A stretch of 64,000 nucleotides of DNA from Bursaphelenchus xylophilus (Eukaryota > Nematoda > Chromadorea > Rhabditida > Aphelenchoididae): assembly GCA_904066235.2 (NCBI GenBank), contig CAJFCV020000004.1:2108001-2172000 (forward strand), written 5' to 3'. Of this stretch, positions 49,401 to 56,904 are shown piece after piece; within the stretch, counting starts at the first letter, position 1, and every line of letters begins with the position of its first letter. Made by a program: the position numbers and the translations under genes. The notes beneath the pieces were generated by a model. The model saw nothing but the letters and a program-made list of their open reading frames with translations. It was not told the origin of the DNA and ran no database searches.

Positions 49401-49847
49401 GTTCCGAAAAATATTCAAAAATGAACTATGATCCCTATATTCGCAAAATTTTTAAAAAAATCATTAAGTGCCCCAGGGATTTTTGGTCGTATCACCTTTT
49501 TCGCCCGAAAAAGATGATAAAAAACCGGTTTCTTACCGTAAAACCGTCAAATCCAGTTGATTGTTCGGTTCATTTATCAGTTCAGTGACGCGAATGAACG
49601 TCGGCGAAGATTCGCCTTGAATTTCGTCAATATGATCGCCACTTTGAAGGCCCGCACGGTCGGCCAGACCAGCGCCTTGGACCTGAAATGCAAGAAAACG
49701 CTGTAAAATAAAGCGCAATCTTACCTTGTCCACGACTCCCGGAGGCCTCACTGTGAATCCCCAAGGGACTTTGGGATCAAGCCGCGCCATTCGCAGCGTG
49801 ATCACGTCCAGCTTCCGCTGCGAGGCGGATGTGGAAGACTCGGCCAT
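22443..49847 (-). CDS. alp-1: ALP/Enigma (Zasp-like) PDZ-LIM protein
   Basis: Actin/alpha-actinin-associated scaffold of dense bodies and Z-lines in family members. Exons (minus): 49847-49725, 49682-49537, 47694-47571, 47440-47235, 35639-35469, 30184-30075, 29190-29030, 28133-27839, 27742-27616, 27184-25485, 24636-24438, 23904-23718, 23543-23307, 22517-22443. They sum to 3861 nt, 1286 residues plus stop, with every junction in phase. The PDZ domain (about 10-90) carries PWGFTV. LIM1 (about 188-241) has all eight zinc ligands but is split by an 11.6 kb intron after CFCCGRPI. Residues about 250-1110 are low-complexity and charged. LIM2-4 fill the C terminus, ending CKSHA; LIM2 has the HFNCANGAC spacing also seen in insect Zasp. 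The start follows TTGCAG|GTTCA, a likely trans-splice site. Alternative isoforms are likely but not visible. Confidence 0.92.
22562..23022. repeat. Palindromic element in alp-1 last intron
   Basis: Inverted repeat of about 460 bp: GGGACTTGTAAATCTTTGTG at the left matches CACAAAGATTTATAGTCCC at the right, and inner parts (GTGCTCTCTACAGCATTTCA / TGAAATGCTGTAGAGAGCAC) also pair. Non-coding. Confidence 0.8.
23035..23271. mobile_element. Family-B MITE in alp-1 intron 13
   Basis: Left CAGTGAAGGAACCGATCCAG; right arm ends GCCACTGGATCACTG, lacking about 10 bp of the usual end. It sits 36 bp downstream of the exon 13 donor. Confidence 0.82.
24075..24332. mobile_element. Family-B MITE in alp-1 intron 11
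   Basis: 258 bp, CAGTGGGGGACCTGGTCCAG to its near-complement, flanked by TA on both sides. Strong predicted hairpin. Confidence 0.87.
25038..25432. mobile_element. Family-B MITE abutting a family-D copy, alp-1 intron 10
   Basis: 25038-25290 is family B flanked by TA (25036-25037, 25291-25292). A family-D copy begins at once (TCAGTCTGTCGGGAAAATAA) and runs to about 25432, without its complementary terminus. Confidence 0.82.
27364..27607. mobile_element. Family-B MITE in alp-1 intron 9
   Basis: Worn left end (AGTAGCGGATCTGATCCAGT), intact right end GATCAGTTCCGTCACTG followed by TA. It ends 8 bp before exon 9's donor. Confidence 0.82.
28150..29012. repeat. 32-33 bp minisatellite built on GCACNGTGC, filling alp-1 intron 7
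   Basis: Successive units follow the pattern TTCATGCACAGTGCGAAAAT plus TTAGTCTTCGGA at 32-33 bp spacing (motif starts 28154, 28186, 28218, 28250, 28283). About 27 units fill nearly the entire 896-bp intron. A five-unit block of about 160 bp is itself duplicated (about 28590-28750 and 28755-28915). Each unit carries a palindromic GCACAGTGC, GCACTGTGC or GCACGGTGC. Long open frames on the plus strand are a by-product of periodicity. Confidence 0.92.
29341..29885. repeat. Two family-B copies around a family-A fragment, alp-1 intron 6
   Basis: 29341-29585 and 29714-29885 are family-B palindromes with worn or missing ends. 29590-29710 is a left-end family-A fragment (AAGTGCGACGCTCAGATTTTC). Confidence 0.75.
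30249..30407. mobile_element. Family-D palindromic MITE
   Basis: CAGTCTGTCGGGAAAATAAT to ATTATTTTCCCGACAGATTG, about 159 bp; a good reference copy of the family. In alp-1 intron 5. Confidence 0.85.
30410..30745. repeat. Dispersed repeat paired with 38475-38795
   Basis: About 330 bp that recurs inverted at 38475-38795 (shared AATCATTAATTCT, CCACAATATACTRTTT, GTTGCCATTTCCATAAATAA). Both copies abut family-D ends. No conserved coding frame. Confidence 0.7.
30935..31497. repeat. Cluster of partial family-B copies
   Basis: Several arms in succession (GGCAAAAAGTGTACCATTTT, TCCGGGAAGTATCAAAAAAA, GGAGGCATTTTGCCACATTT), ending with CATCTCCGCCACTG before TA. It looks like one copy inserted into another plus a half copy at about 31395-31497. 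Confidence 0.65.
31870..32575. repeat. Family-E repeats, head to head
   Basis: Two family-E segments in inverted order (GCTCGGCGGAGACTTGGC at 32097 and the complementary GCGAGTCTCCGCCGAGCC near 32432) around a shared core with CATCAATAATATCTTGAT. A short family-A end (AAGTGCGACGCTCAGATTGT) lies at 31897-31917. Confidence 0.6.
32610..32900. repeat. Family-A fragment
   Basis: Carries GCTCCAAGTGCGACCCTGAG, TAGCTCGCGCTTTGCAGAAA and following blocks; truncated before its second terminus. Confidence 0.7.
33245..33510. repeat. GCACNGTGC cluster (family-C-like)
   Basis: Contains GCACTGTGCGAAAACAAAAG, TTTTTGCACCGTGCAGTAGG and further copies, the same block order as family C, but without a clear terminus. 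Confidence 0.65.
33556..33797. repeat. Family-A left half, interrupted by a MITE
   Basis: ACGCTCTGATTTTCTTCAAA through GAACATTACCCTCTATGATA, where the 633-bp-family MITE has inserted at TA. Confidence 0.7.
33800..35180. mobile_element. Second copy of the 633-bp TA MITE, interrupted
   Basis: Starts CAGGGTCTTACAAAAAACG after TA (33798-33799) and follows the 6961-7593 copy until CCGAAAACCAGG, where another element intervenes. It resumes at 35028 (AGGTTTTTTCGGTTGAAAA) and fades near 35180, where the right terminus is lost. Confidence 0.8.
33993..35027. mobile_element. 1035-bp fold-back element, CCAGG target site
   Basis: Begins GGCCTGTCCCACTAACAAAG and ends with its complement. It is flanked by CCAGG (33988-33992, 35028-35032); because the ends are G/C-symmetrical, a 3-bp CAG duplication is equally compatible. 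Arms of about 340 bp are nearly identical and the middle also pairs, so the entire element is a hairpin. The uninterrupted MITE at 6961-7593 gives the empty site. No coding sequence; family not recognised. Confidence 0.85.
35215..35365. repeat. Family-A right-end fragment
   Basis: AGTGTCAAATTTTCGCCGAG through GAGCCTCGCACTTGGGGTGC; right half only, just upstream of alp-1 exon 5. Confidence 0.7.
36150..36680. repeat. Family-C region rich in GCACNGTGC
   Basis: Left end CTAGTCCGTTCACAAAGTCG at 36155 and right end CTCCAGCAACCTTACGAAAG at 36650, with many GCACTGTGC/GCACCGTGC copies between, and a family-D end (CAGTCTGTCGGGAAAATAAT) at 36306. Confidence 0.7.
36681..37610. other. Intronic spacer, no gene recognised
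   Basis: Within alp-1 intron 4. Short open frames on both strands show no domain. The sequence TTTTTACAAAGCTGCAAACATGACCA (split copy) resembles tubulin-A intron 2 near 2040-2095, suggesting an unnamed dispersed repeat around 36890-37050. Confidence 0.4.
37612..38022. mobile_element. Family-C palindromic element
   Basis: Right end is a good family-C terminus (CACTCCAGCGACTTTAAAAC then GGACTAGT). The left reads ACTAGTCGCGCCATAAAGTC. Contains several GCACNGTGC motifs. Confidence 0.7.
38021..38266. mobile_element. Small element with CCAGAGATTG ends and GAGCCGGCTC core
   Basis: TATAACCAGAGATTGTCAGG at the left, CAATCTCTGGTTATA at the right; inside are repeated GCCGGCTCC/GGAGCC palindromes. A related copy lies at 51717-51835. 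Non-coding. Confidence 0.65.
38475..38816. repeat. Inverted partner of 30410-30745, plus family-D end
   Basis: Reverse complement of the 30410-30745 repeat, ending in a solo family-D terminus CAGTCTGTCGGGAAAATAAT at 38795-38814. Confidence 0.65.
39100..40217. repeat. Family-E cluster with family-A and family-D pieces
   Basis: 39215-39975 holds at least two family-E segments in opposite orientations (GCGGACGCTCGGCAAAG; complementary TCGCCCACCATCCAACGG). 39996-40140 is a family-A left end. 40153-40217 is a family-D right end (ATTTTCCCGACAGACTGAT). Confidence 0.6.
40218..41966. other. Intronic spacer upstream of the nested peptide gene
   Basis: Free of the named repeats. The open frame 40534-40773 (+) shows no domain. 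The proximal part should hold the nested gene's promoter, and TTTTCAG at 41948-41954 is a plausible trans-splice acceptor. Confidence 0.45.
41967..46793 (+). CDS. Candidate secreted neuropeptide-like precursor, nested in alp-1 intron 4
   Basis: Two exons, 41967-42127 and 46676-46793, join in phase at GTAAGC / TTTCAG to give 92 residues. The first exon opens with a hydrophobic signal peptide (MFKLYILTVLLAILMANVSA). The rest has basic cleavage sites: RARR near residue 51, FRR near 69, KR near 78. The final segment MNFQRTGGPILLG ends in Gly at the stop codon, as in precursors of amidated peptides. There are no cysteines. The start follows TTTTCAG, a likely trans-splice acceptor. The gene is antisense to alp-1 and its 4.5 kb intron contains two fold-back elements. 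I do not recognise the peptide family. The alternative acceptor at 42287 gives a stop after two codons, and no splicing gives a 54-residue product, so the two-exon join is an inference from phase and content. Confidence 0.5.
42303..43473. mobile_element. 1.2-kb fold-back, TTA target site, tRNA-like arms
   Basis: Starts CAAGGGAATGGTCCCAACG and ends with its complement, flanked by TTA (42300-42302, 43474-43476). Arms are about 330 bp. Each has a tRNA-like sequence (42491-42579 plus; 43198-43287 minus) with A box AAGTAGTCTAGTGG and B box GGTTCGAGTCC, with the longer spacing of tRNAs that have an extra arm. No transposase. Confidence 0.85.
42491..42579 (+). other. tRNA-like sequence (long variable-arm type)
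   Basis: A box and B box are about 45 bp apart, longer than in class I tRNAs, suggesting a Ser/Leu-type or nematode V-arm tRNA ancestor. I could not assign an anticodon with confidence. The complementary copy is at 43198-43287. Confidence 0.45.
43500..43805. repeat. Family-C-like tandem GCACNGTGC block
   Basis: A unit of about 127 bp (GCGACAACCCAAAAAAATC... GCACAGTGCATGTCGC) is repeated twice nearly identically at 43550-43660 and 43678-43775. Confidence 0.75.
44034..45858. mobile_element. TTAA-flanked fold-back element with tRNA-like arms (copy 2)
   Basis: Same AAGACGATTTCTGAGTCA ends as 5088-6765, flanked by TTAA (44030-44033, 45859-45862). Long inverted arms with tRNA-like sequences at 44471-44541 (+) and 45364-45434 (-). 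Length 1825 bp, no transposase. Internal sequence differs considerably from copy 1, but the order of blocks (tRNA-like, GTTTTTATGTAATTTTAG-like, TTGAAATTGATAA) is kept. Confidence 0.87.
44471..44541 (+). other. tRNA-like sequence in left arm of copy 2
   Basis: A box GGTGTAGTGGTTTTTGACC, B box GGTTCGAATCC. Complement at 45364-45434. Divergent from the copy-1 tRNA-like sequence except at the boxes and the 3' GGGTGCGA. Confidence 0.5.
46185..46445. repeat. GACCGGTC/GGTCATATTGG palindromic repeats
   Basis: Irregular tandem copies of GACCGGTCAAGTTGACC and GACCAATATGACCGGT. Same motif as in the phosphoesterase introns at 58290-59930. Confidence 0.8.
46860..47220. other. Extremely AT-rich tract in alp-1 intron 4
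   Basis: Long runs of A and T (for example 46930-47180) with near-symmetrical TTTTTAAATTTTTTAAAA patterns. No gene. Confidence 0.6.
47735..48900. repeat. Two arrays of GCACNGTGC units in alp-1 intron 2
   Basis: 47735-48120: about four units of 104 or 126 bp containing TTTTGAACTTTTTCCCACG and three or four GCACNGTGC motifs. 48290-48895: units of about 110-130 bp starting GTGCAAGCGACAGCCCAAA, ending in a family-C terminus (GCGACTCTGCGAACGGACTA). Confidence 0.85.
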
Positions 49848-49984
49848 TGAACCTGCAAGCAAGAGATGAAAATTGGGAATTCAATGGTCGCAATAACCGA
49901 AGCAAGTCGCTAGCGGTCGCAAATTGATGAAGCCGACTCCAAATCCCGAAAAATCCACATTATTTTCCCGACAGACGGAATGGG

Positions 49985-50215
49985 TTGATGACAAAAAGTC
50001 GTGACCTGTTTGCACTGTGCGCCACCGCCCAAAAAACTTGTCGCACGGCGACGAGTAAAATGCACAGTGCAAAAAGCGGCGCCAGGAATTTGCACAGTGC
50101 AAACGGTTTTCTTTAGGTTTGCACTGTGCGAGAAAAGAAAATGCACTGTGCGTTCGCGATAAGCGTGGGAAAAGGTTCAAAATGCACAGTGCGAGAACTA
50201 AAAAATGTCCATGCA
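49985..50215. repeat. GCACNGTGC cluster upstream of alp-1
   Basis: Six or more copies of GCACAGTGC/GCACTGTGC in about 200 bp, 140 bp upstream of the alp-1 start codon, so in its promoter or 5' outron. A family-D end (ATTTTCCCGACAGAC) lies at 49962-49976. Confidence 0.75.
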
Positions 50216-50554
50216 CTTTAGAAAAACTACAAATATTAATTTCAAGCCGGAAATGATGGGACATTCGTGGCCAAGTCCGATTTTTTCGTCTTCTTTCCGA
50301 TTAGTTTCATGACATCCCGGCCGCACCGCCGGACAGGAAAATATCATTTTTTTGCGAAGCAGAACTTTTTTAAGCCCCCCAATTTTCTCCGCTTCTCGAT
50401 AGCCGATCCGCGGCCCCTAATTCTTTGTCTTGACCTGCGGGCGAAAGAAGCGGAGAGAAACAAAAATTGGGTGGCCGGAGGGTGAGGGGGAAAAATGAAG
50501 ACATTTTTTGATTTACCGCCGTTTTTTTGGAGAAATGGATAATAATTTTAGAAG

Positions 50555-50950
50555 GGGATGTGCTAAAAGTGCGACTCTCAGATTTTAATAAAAGTTGGGA
50601 CAAATTTAAAGACAATATATATTTTTTTAATTTATGGGGAAGTATATGCGAGAATCCTAGCTCGCGCTTTGCAGAAACGACCGAGATTTTTAGATCGAAA
50701 ATTGGAAAAATGTGAAAAAATTTTTTGCGAATTTTGGCACGAAAATTTTTCATGAATATTTCTACCGTCGAGGATAACGTTTCCGCAAAAAATCAGTTTT
50801 TTCCTGCGAAACTGGCAAAGCTATGGCCAAAAGTGCTTCTCGTTTGATCACTCTCCGCGTTTCGCGTACTCTCTCGGCCGGAAAAATGGTTCAATATCTC
50901 GACTGACCCTGCAAAACGCGGTCTAAAACTCTCAGAAATTGATCGGTGGC
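50555..50950. mobile_element. Family-A MITE, worn ends
   Basis: AAAAGTGCGACTCTCAGATT at the left through AAACGCGGTCTAAAACTCTC; terminal CAGGGG sequences are lost. Confidence 0.7.
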
Positions 50951-51124
50951 CTACTTATTATCTTGTAGGTAAAAAAGCTCGATAAAATTGTTTTGATGAT
51001 AAAACTAAAAAACTTTTGTACAATAAAATCTGCCTACAACAAACATTTTTAGAGGTGCCAAGAAGCCGTTGTACGCCAAAATGAACCTCTCTACAAAGGC
51101 TTTCTATAACGAATAACTCTCTTG

Positions 51125-51835
51125 CGACGACAGTTCGGGTCAACACAAAATCGATCGATATGGGGCGTAGGGCAGGTGGATACCCAAAAAAAGGCTGTAA
51201 GAAGTGCCTACGAGGCCTGCCAAAGCCGATGGATGGTCAGCGAATGCTCGGCGAAGCCTCGGCGGAGACTTGGCGAAGACTTGCAATATGTCCACTTTTT
51301 TTAATTTCAGCTATTACTAACGTTAGTTTTCTTTACCCTGAGTTGTTGAAACATATAAACAATCAAAATTTGCGGTAAAAAATGAAGATCCGGAAGTTTT
51401 ATCTAGATATTATTGATGTGGGTACGTGTAAAATACCTCAAAATATATAGGTGATAAGCTATCCTAGGACCCGATCAATCTTGTTTTTTGTGCTAACTAA
51501 GCCTTCTCCTAGCCTCCCGCATCAGCGACGACACCGACACGTTCCATAGTATCTTTGACCCGAAAGAAAAAAGTCGCTGAATTGGAAAGTCGCAGCGCCG
51601 TTTTGAAAGTCTTTGCCAATTTTGAAAGTCTTTTCTCCGCCGTGCCTTTGCGATCCAACGGCTTTGCCGGCCTTGTAGGAGTTCTTTTGACCCGAACTAT
51701 CGCTGACTTGAAAAGTCATAGCCAGAGATTCACAGGCCAAAGTTTTGGCTCTTAGCTCCCATGCAAAATTTAAGCAAACCCTCTCAGAGCCGAAGCCAAG
51801 AGCCGGCTCTGGAGCCATGGCCATCTTTGGTCGTT
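51125..51835. repeat. Family-E copy followed by CCAGAGATTG element
   Basis: 51125-51715: family E (CGACAGTTCGGGTCAACACA to CCGAACTATCGCTGAC). 51717-51835: relative of the 38021-38266 element with GAGCCGGCTCTGGAGCC. Confidence 0.6.
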
Positions 51836-52309
51836 GCGCCCAAATTTTTCCCCAATTTCTTCACGATCATGCGTCTCAAAGCTTCAAGAAATTCTCTTCA
51901 AAACATCCTCCAAAATCCCATATATTCCCTCGTATAATACCCCTTCACGAACACCCCGAGGCCATATGATTTTTCGGAGAAAACAAATCCGAACCCGGGG
52001 GGAGAATAATCAAATTCCCGCAAATTAAATACCCATTCGTCGAGGCGCTCGGCTGCAGTTTTTTAGCAGAAAGAAAAAGCGTGCACTGTTTCAAGAGGGC
52101 GCATCTCCAGCGCCTCAGGGCCTGTTGTTTTTGAGCGCGAAGTCCCGAACAAATCTCAAGTGATTTTTTTTTGTAAACTTTTCGAAACGACAAATGTGAA
52201 AACAAGATTTTTTGAGGGAAAGGGCGTTTAAAATGATGTATTCGATGGAAAAATTTGAAAAAAGGAGCTCAAGTTGATGCTGAAGACATCAGAAAATGAA
52301 CGAATAATG

Positions 52310-52665
52310 TCACAGAATCCTAGCTCGCGCTTTGCAGAAACAACCGAGATTTTTTGATCGGAAGTTGGCGAAAATTTGACAATTTTTCGTAAATTTTGTC
52401 ATGAAAAGTTTCATGGCTATTTCTACCATAGAGGGTAATGTTTCCACAAAAAATCATTTTTTCCGCGCGAAACTAGCAAAGTTATGGCCAAAAAGTGTTT
52501 TTTCTCTCTGACCGCTCTCCACCTTTCGCATGCTCTCTCGGCCGCAAAGATTGTTGAAGATACTGGCTGTGCCTGCAAAGCGTGAGCTAAAACTTACAAG
52601 AATTGTTATGTGGCTTTATGTTTAGAGAAAATCTGACCATCGCACTTGGGGTACCTCTCTTGTAG
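52310..52665. mobile_element. Family-A MITE, partly truncated
   Basis: AGAATCCTAGCTCGCGCTTT through ATCGCACTTGGGGTACCTC. One terminus is missing. Confidence 0.7.
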
Positions 52666-53280
52666 CTAATCAAAAAAAAAGATTTTTTGGTATAACCTTG
52701 GAGAAGCAAGTTTTTCTACTGCTGCTATGGCCTATTCAACATCAAAGACCACGACGCATCACATCGTCAATTGTAACAGAAAGAAAGAATTCAAAATTTC
52801 AAGTCACATTTTTTTCGAAGTGGTTAGATACATTCTTGCTATGACTTGAAGTTATTCATTTTATAGCGTTAGTTTTGTTAGAGTTTGATTGTGAAATAAA
52901 ATATGGCTAAAAATATGAGATCCTCGGTTCCTCGTCAACACTATCAGACCGTCTCCTAACACGATGTCCTAGACAATCTCTCCCAACCTGCAACAAAAAG
53001 CGATAACCTCGTTTATCTTCGAAATGTCACAATACACAAGATGGCCATTACACACGATTGATTCACACATTCTGACGGCCAACCGCTTGTTCAGGCTGCG
53101 ACTTCCCTTGACTTTGAAGGGTCATAACTCGACGTAGGATTTATAATTGTTAATGATCTTTTTTTTAAACAAAATGGTAACTACTAAGGAATAAAATGAG
53201 CTATTGATCATAAAAATTGAACAATCCTATAAAAAGTTATAAGCATTTTACATCCGCGAACTTAGCTGAACCACCCTGTA
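52666..53280. other. Spacer with possible mariner remnants
   Basis: GAAATAAAATATGGCTAAAA near 52892 resembles the tail of the maT element at 3415-3440, and GAACCACCCTGTA at 53268-53280 resembles its right terminus. No open transposase frame. Weak evidence. Confidence 0.35.
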
Positions 53281-53527
53281 CAGTGAGGGACCTGATCCAA
53301 TGGCAAAAAACGTCTCCTTTTGCATCCCGGAAGGGGCCAAAATGACTCCAAACCCTTCCCTTCTCTAAACTAAAAAACTCCGCTTTGAAAAGCGCGCCCT
53401 TTCCTTCAAGGCGGGCTCTTCAAATCGGGGTTCTTTAGCTTAGAAACGGGAAGGGTTTGGAGACATTTTGGTCCCTTCCGGGATGCAAAATGAGTCGTTT
53501 TTTGCCATTGGATCCCGTCCCTCACTG
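53281..53527. mobile_element. Divergent family-B MITE, TA target site
   Basis: 247 bp, CAGTGAGGGACCTGATCCAA to the complement, TA on both sides (53279-53280, 53528-53529). The inner sequence (GGTTTGGAGACATTTTGG) differs from the other copies, marking a subfamily. Confidence 0.85.
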
Positions 53528-55428
53528 TACTTTTGGCATACAACCGATCTCCGCGACTTTTTTTTATTTTTTTCAGAATACGCTTGCTTTCTCGTTCCAT
53601 ATCTCGCTTGCCGTTTGCGCTAGAAGGCTAAAATTTGGCATGGATGTAGAGTAAAAAGCCAGCTTTCAGAAAATATAGATACTGTAAAGAACCCCGCAAC
53701 ATAAATTTCGCAATGACAATTGAAAAATTTTCATTTTTAAAACTTCCGCAACCCAAAAGTGCTCTTTGTGGCGGGACGCAGCGACAGGTTCAATGCTGTT
53801 GCGGTGGCCTCACTAAAAATATGAGTTGCATTTTTTATTTTTTTCTCTGTAATTGTCGCCCAGACTTGTAAAAAAGTGCATTAAAAGTGCACAGACATGA
53901 AGTTGACAGTCCACATCGGTACCCAAGAGACCCGAGAGCACGCCATTTTCCAAACGCCAAGAGCCGACTCGGAATCAAGACTTCATTCTTAATTGTTATG
54001 GACCGTACATACATAATATGTTCCCGGTGTTTTTCTATTTGTCCTTTGTGTCGCCAATTCCCTGTGGGCCTGCTTTTGGACCAAACGTTAACGTCGGTCC
54101 ATCTCATGGGGTTCATTTGAGTTTCCGACGGCCTTTTTAACACTTTTCCAGGTTATGTTATTATATACACATAGTTCATGTCTAACTGAGAAGTTCAGCC
54201 ATGTTTAGAATGATGGTAAGGATGGTTATTTCGATTTTTCTGTTTCCATACAGTAGAAAATTTCGTGGCGACCTAGTAATCCGTATAGATGGTGGGCCAA
54301 TGTTTGCGGACGACCGCTTTGCTGGAAAAGAACCACGAAGATTTGGCTGGCATTTTTAAAAATCAGCCAACGTTTCCTTACAACAGGAAATTCAAACGAT
54401 GATTTGTCTGCTAGATGTTGCAAATTAAGTTTCCGGGGCTTTGGTAGTTCAGCCCCCCACGAAAGGTAGTTCAAACCCCCACTGTTTTGCCCGTTTCAAA
54501 CCCCCATAATGAAACATTAGAATAATACAAAAAATGCAAATCAGAGTAATCCCAAGGTTTTAGATCAAGCTCCTTAGGTTTTAGATCAAACCGTTGTCCA
54601 AAGTCCGTTACAACATTGCTTCTCATCAAGCTTTCAGTGAAGGTTTCTGGGTTCAGATTGGATGTGAGGGTCTGTACTGGGTCATGGGGGTCTGAACTGG
54701 ACTGGGGGTTTGTACTACCTTAGCCCCAAGTTTCCAAGTGAACTTTTAAGGGTTCAGGAAGCCTTTTTTTACAAACAAAACTCCAAAACTTTGTCAACGA
54801 ATTCAATAGATTCGTGTAACTGTATATAACAGAGAGTTGCCAACGCAAAATTTCTATCAGATTGCGTAGATTACGGTAGAAAAATCGTAATTCTAATACG
54901 TGCCCGCAAAGTGCTTGCCAGAAAGGTTCGGTATAAGCTGCCATGTACATACATGCATATTTTAATAATATAACTTAATTATTTTAATATTAATAATTGC
55001 ACTATTGGATACCACCTCATTATTGTGTGTACTTTTAGGTAGTTAAATTAGTTTTTGTTGGTCTGTTAAGACCGTGGAACTTATATTACAGCCGTCTGAC
55101 CACTGACGGTGCACGGCAACCCAAAATAGAACAAAAATGTCTCCCGCCCACTTTTGAATTTCGTCCAAACGAAGTGTCAAAATTCACAAAAGAAATATTA
55201 TAAAATAATTCCGAGAAAAATATTTTTCGGTCGGAAAACCACACGAAAAATTCACTTTTGACATTTCGTTTGAATTCAACCGATACTAGGTGGGCGAAGC
55301 GCCGAAACGAGGCGGGAGACCCCCTGGGCTGCATTGCGGTGTGATTGAACGGACCGATGCGTAATTACAGCTTCTCTTGTCTACTTTTTTATCCTACTAT
55401 AGCTGGTTGTCGATTGCAGGCCGCAAAC
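53528..55428. other. Spacer upstream of peroxiredoxin, no other gene recognised
   Basis: A minus-strand open frame at 53835-54143 has no domain. 55135-55305 contains a short imperfect inverted repeat (GCCCACTTTTGAATTTCGTC / complementary half ending GGTGGGC), close enough to lie in the peroxiredoxin promoter. Confidence 0.4.
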
Positions 55429-56198
55429 ATGCCCAAGGCCTTCATCGGCCAGCCCGCCCCCGAGTTCACGGCCGACGCCGTCGTGGACGGCGACTTCAAG
55501 ACCGTCAGCTTGCGGGACTACCGCGGCAAGTACGTGGTCCTGTTCTTCTACCCGCTCGACTTCACGTTCGTCTGCCCCACCGAGATCATCGCCTTCTCCG
55601 AGGCGGCCGACCAGTTCCGGCAGCTCGGCGTGGAGCTGTTGGCCGCCAGCTGCGACACCAAGTTCTCGCATTTGGCGTGGATCAACCAACCGCGCAAGCA
55701 CGGCGGACTGGGCGAGATGAAGATCCCCGTGATCGCCGACCCCAACCACAGGATCTCACGCGACTACGGCGTTCTCATTGAAGAGGCGGGGATTGCGTTC
55801 CGGTGAGTTGGGGGCGAATATCATACAGTGGCGAGACCTAAAAATACGCAAGACTTATGGGACACCCTAATAGTACTACCGACCAGAATTAGGAAGATCT
55901 CCAACCGTTTTTCTTTTCGTTTCGAGTGCGCAGCGACCTTCGACTTGATTTTAATTATATTATTATTATTTCCTTCCCTTTCAGCGGCTTGTTCATCATC
56001 GACGGAAACGGAATCCTCCGTCAGGTGACCATCAACGACCTTCCGGTGGGCCGCTCCGTAGAAGAGACGCTCCGCTTGATCCAAGCCTTCCAGTACACGG
56101 ACAAGCACGGCGAGGTGTGTCCGGCCGGCTGGCAGCCAGGCCACGACACCATCAAGCCCGATGTCAAGAAATCGCACGAATACTTCAACAAACACTAA
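55429..56198 (+). CDS. prdx-2: Typical 2-Cys peroxiredoxin
   Basis: Thiol peroxidase that reduces hydrogen peroxide and organic hydroperoxides, recycled by thioredoxin; cytosolic by sequence (no targeting peptide). Exons 55429-55802 and 55985-56198 join in phase (Arg codon split) to give 195 residues, the standard length. Peroxidatic Cys49 lies in DFTFVCPTE, resolving Cys170 in GEVCPAGW. The GGLG loop (about 92-95) and C-terminal YF pair (191-192) are the features that make eukaryotic members sensitive to overoxidation. The start is preceded by TTGCAG|GCCGCAAAC, a likely trans-splice acceptor. Third positions in exon 1 are strongly C/G-biased, as in the tubulin genes, suggesting high expression. 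The symbol is assigned by similarity to the nematode cytosolic peroxiredoxin. Confidence 0.95.
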
Positions 56199-56904
56199 AT
56201 TTTCCTTCCAATTACGCACATTTTTCGATTTGTACTTTTAATGAAACTTCGATGAAGAGACTTGTGATTGTTGTTGGCGGTAGAGCCAACCGGGGATTTG
56301 TAGTAAATAGTTTTTTGGTTAGAACGGCCTTTCTGCATACTGAGGAGCTGACCAAGGGTGGTCAGCGGGCGGTCGGGCTCAACAATTGTCAGATTCCACG
56401 GAACCTGGAGTTATTCACAATGTTTCAACTCGATGGAATTTATGGAGAGTTTGAGCGTCCCATGTCAAACTAGCAAACCGCTATCGGTTTTTTACACTTC
56501 GTCTTGATTTCACAGAGAAGACAGAGAAAGGACGCGCAAAAACGTACTCTCTCGCCCCGAAAATTCCCCATTTCTTTCTGGGGGATTTTTTAGAATGATT
56601 GTTTTAGTTTTCTATTGGTTTGCGAAAAAAATCATTATAAAAAAGTCCGCCTTGGTCCCCCCTTACCATCTCATTTTTTGGCAATCCGAAAAAACGAAGT
56701 GCGTCGCGCTTGGGGTACTTTTTTTGGGCCAGCTTGATGAGTTCGCTTCTCAATTTAATCAAACTGTAAGCTCTTTATGCCCTACGCCAAAGGTTACGAG
56801 TCTCCATTATTCTCCATGATATTTATTGACAACAAGTTCACATTGATCACAATGTATTATATTATAATAAATTTACAATTATAAATATTTATATACATAC
56901 ACCA
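56199..56904. other. 3' spacer between convergent genes
   Basis: Between the peroxiredoxin stop and the phosphoesterase stop. It must contain both 3' UTRs. Open frames at 56117-56473 and 56595-56819 have no domain. Confidence 0.45.

Noticed and set aside
53835..54143. Minus-strand frame with NPM and VWS reminiscent of a mariner transposase
   Set aside because: Only a few residues agree, the other catalytic motifs are absent and no terminal repeats border it.
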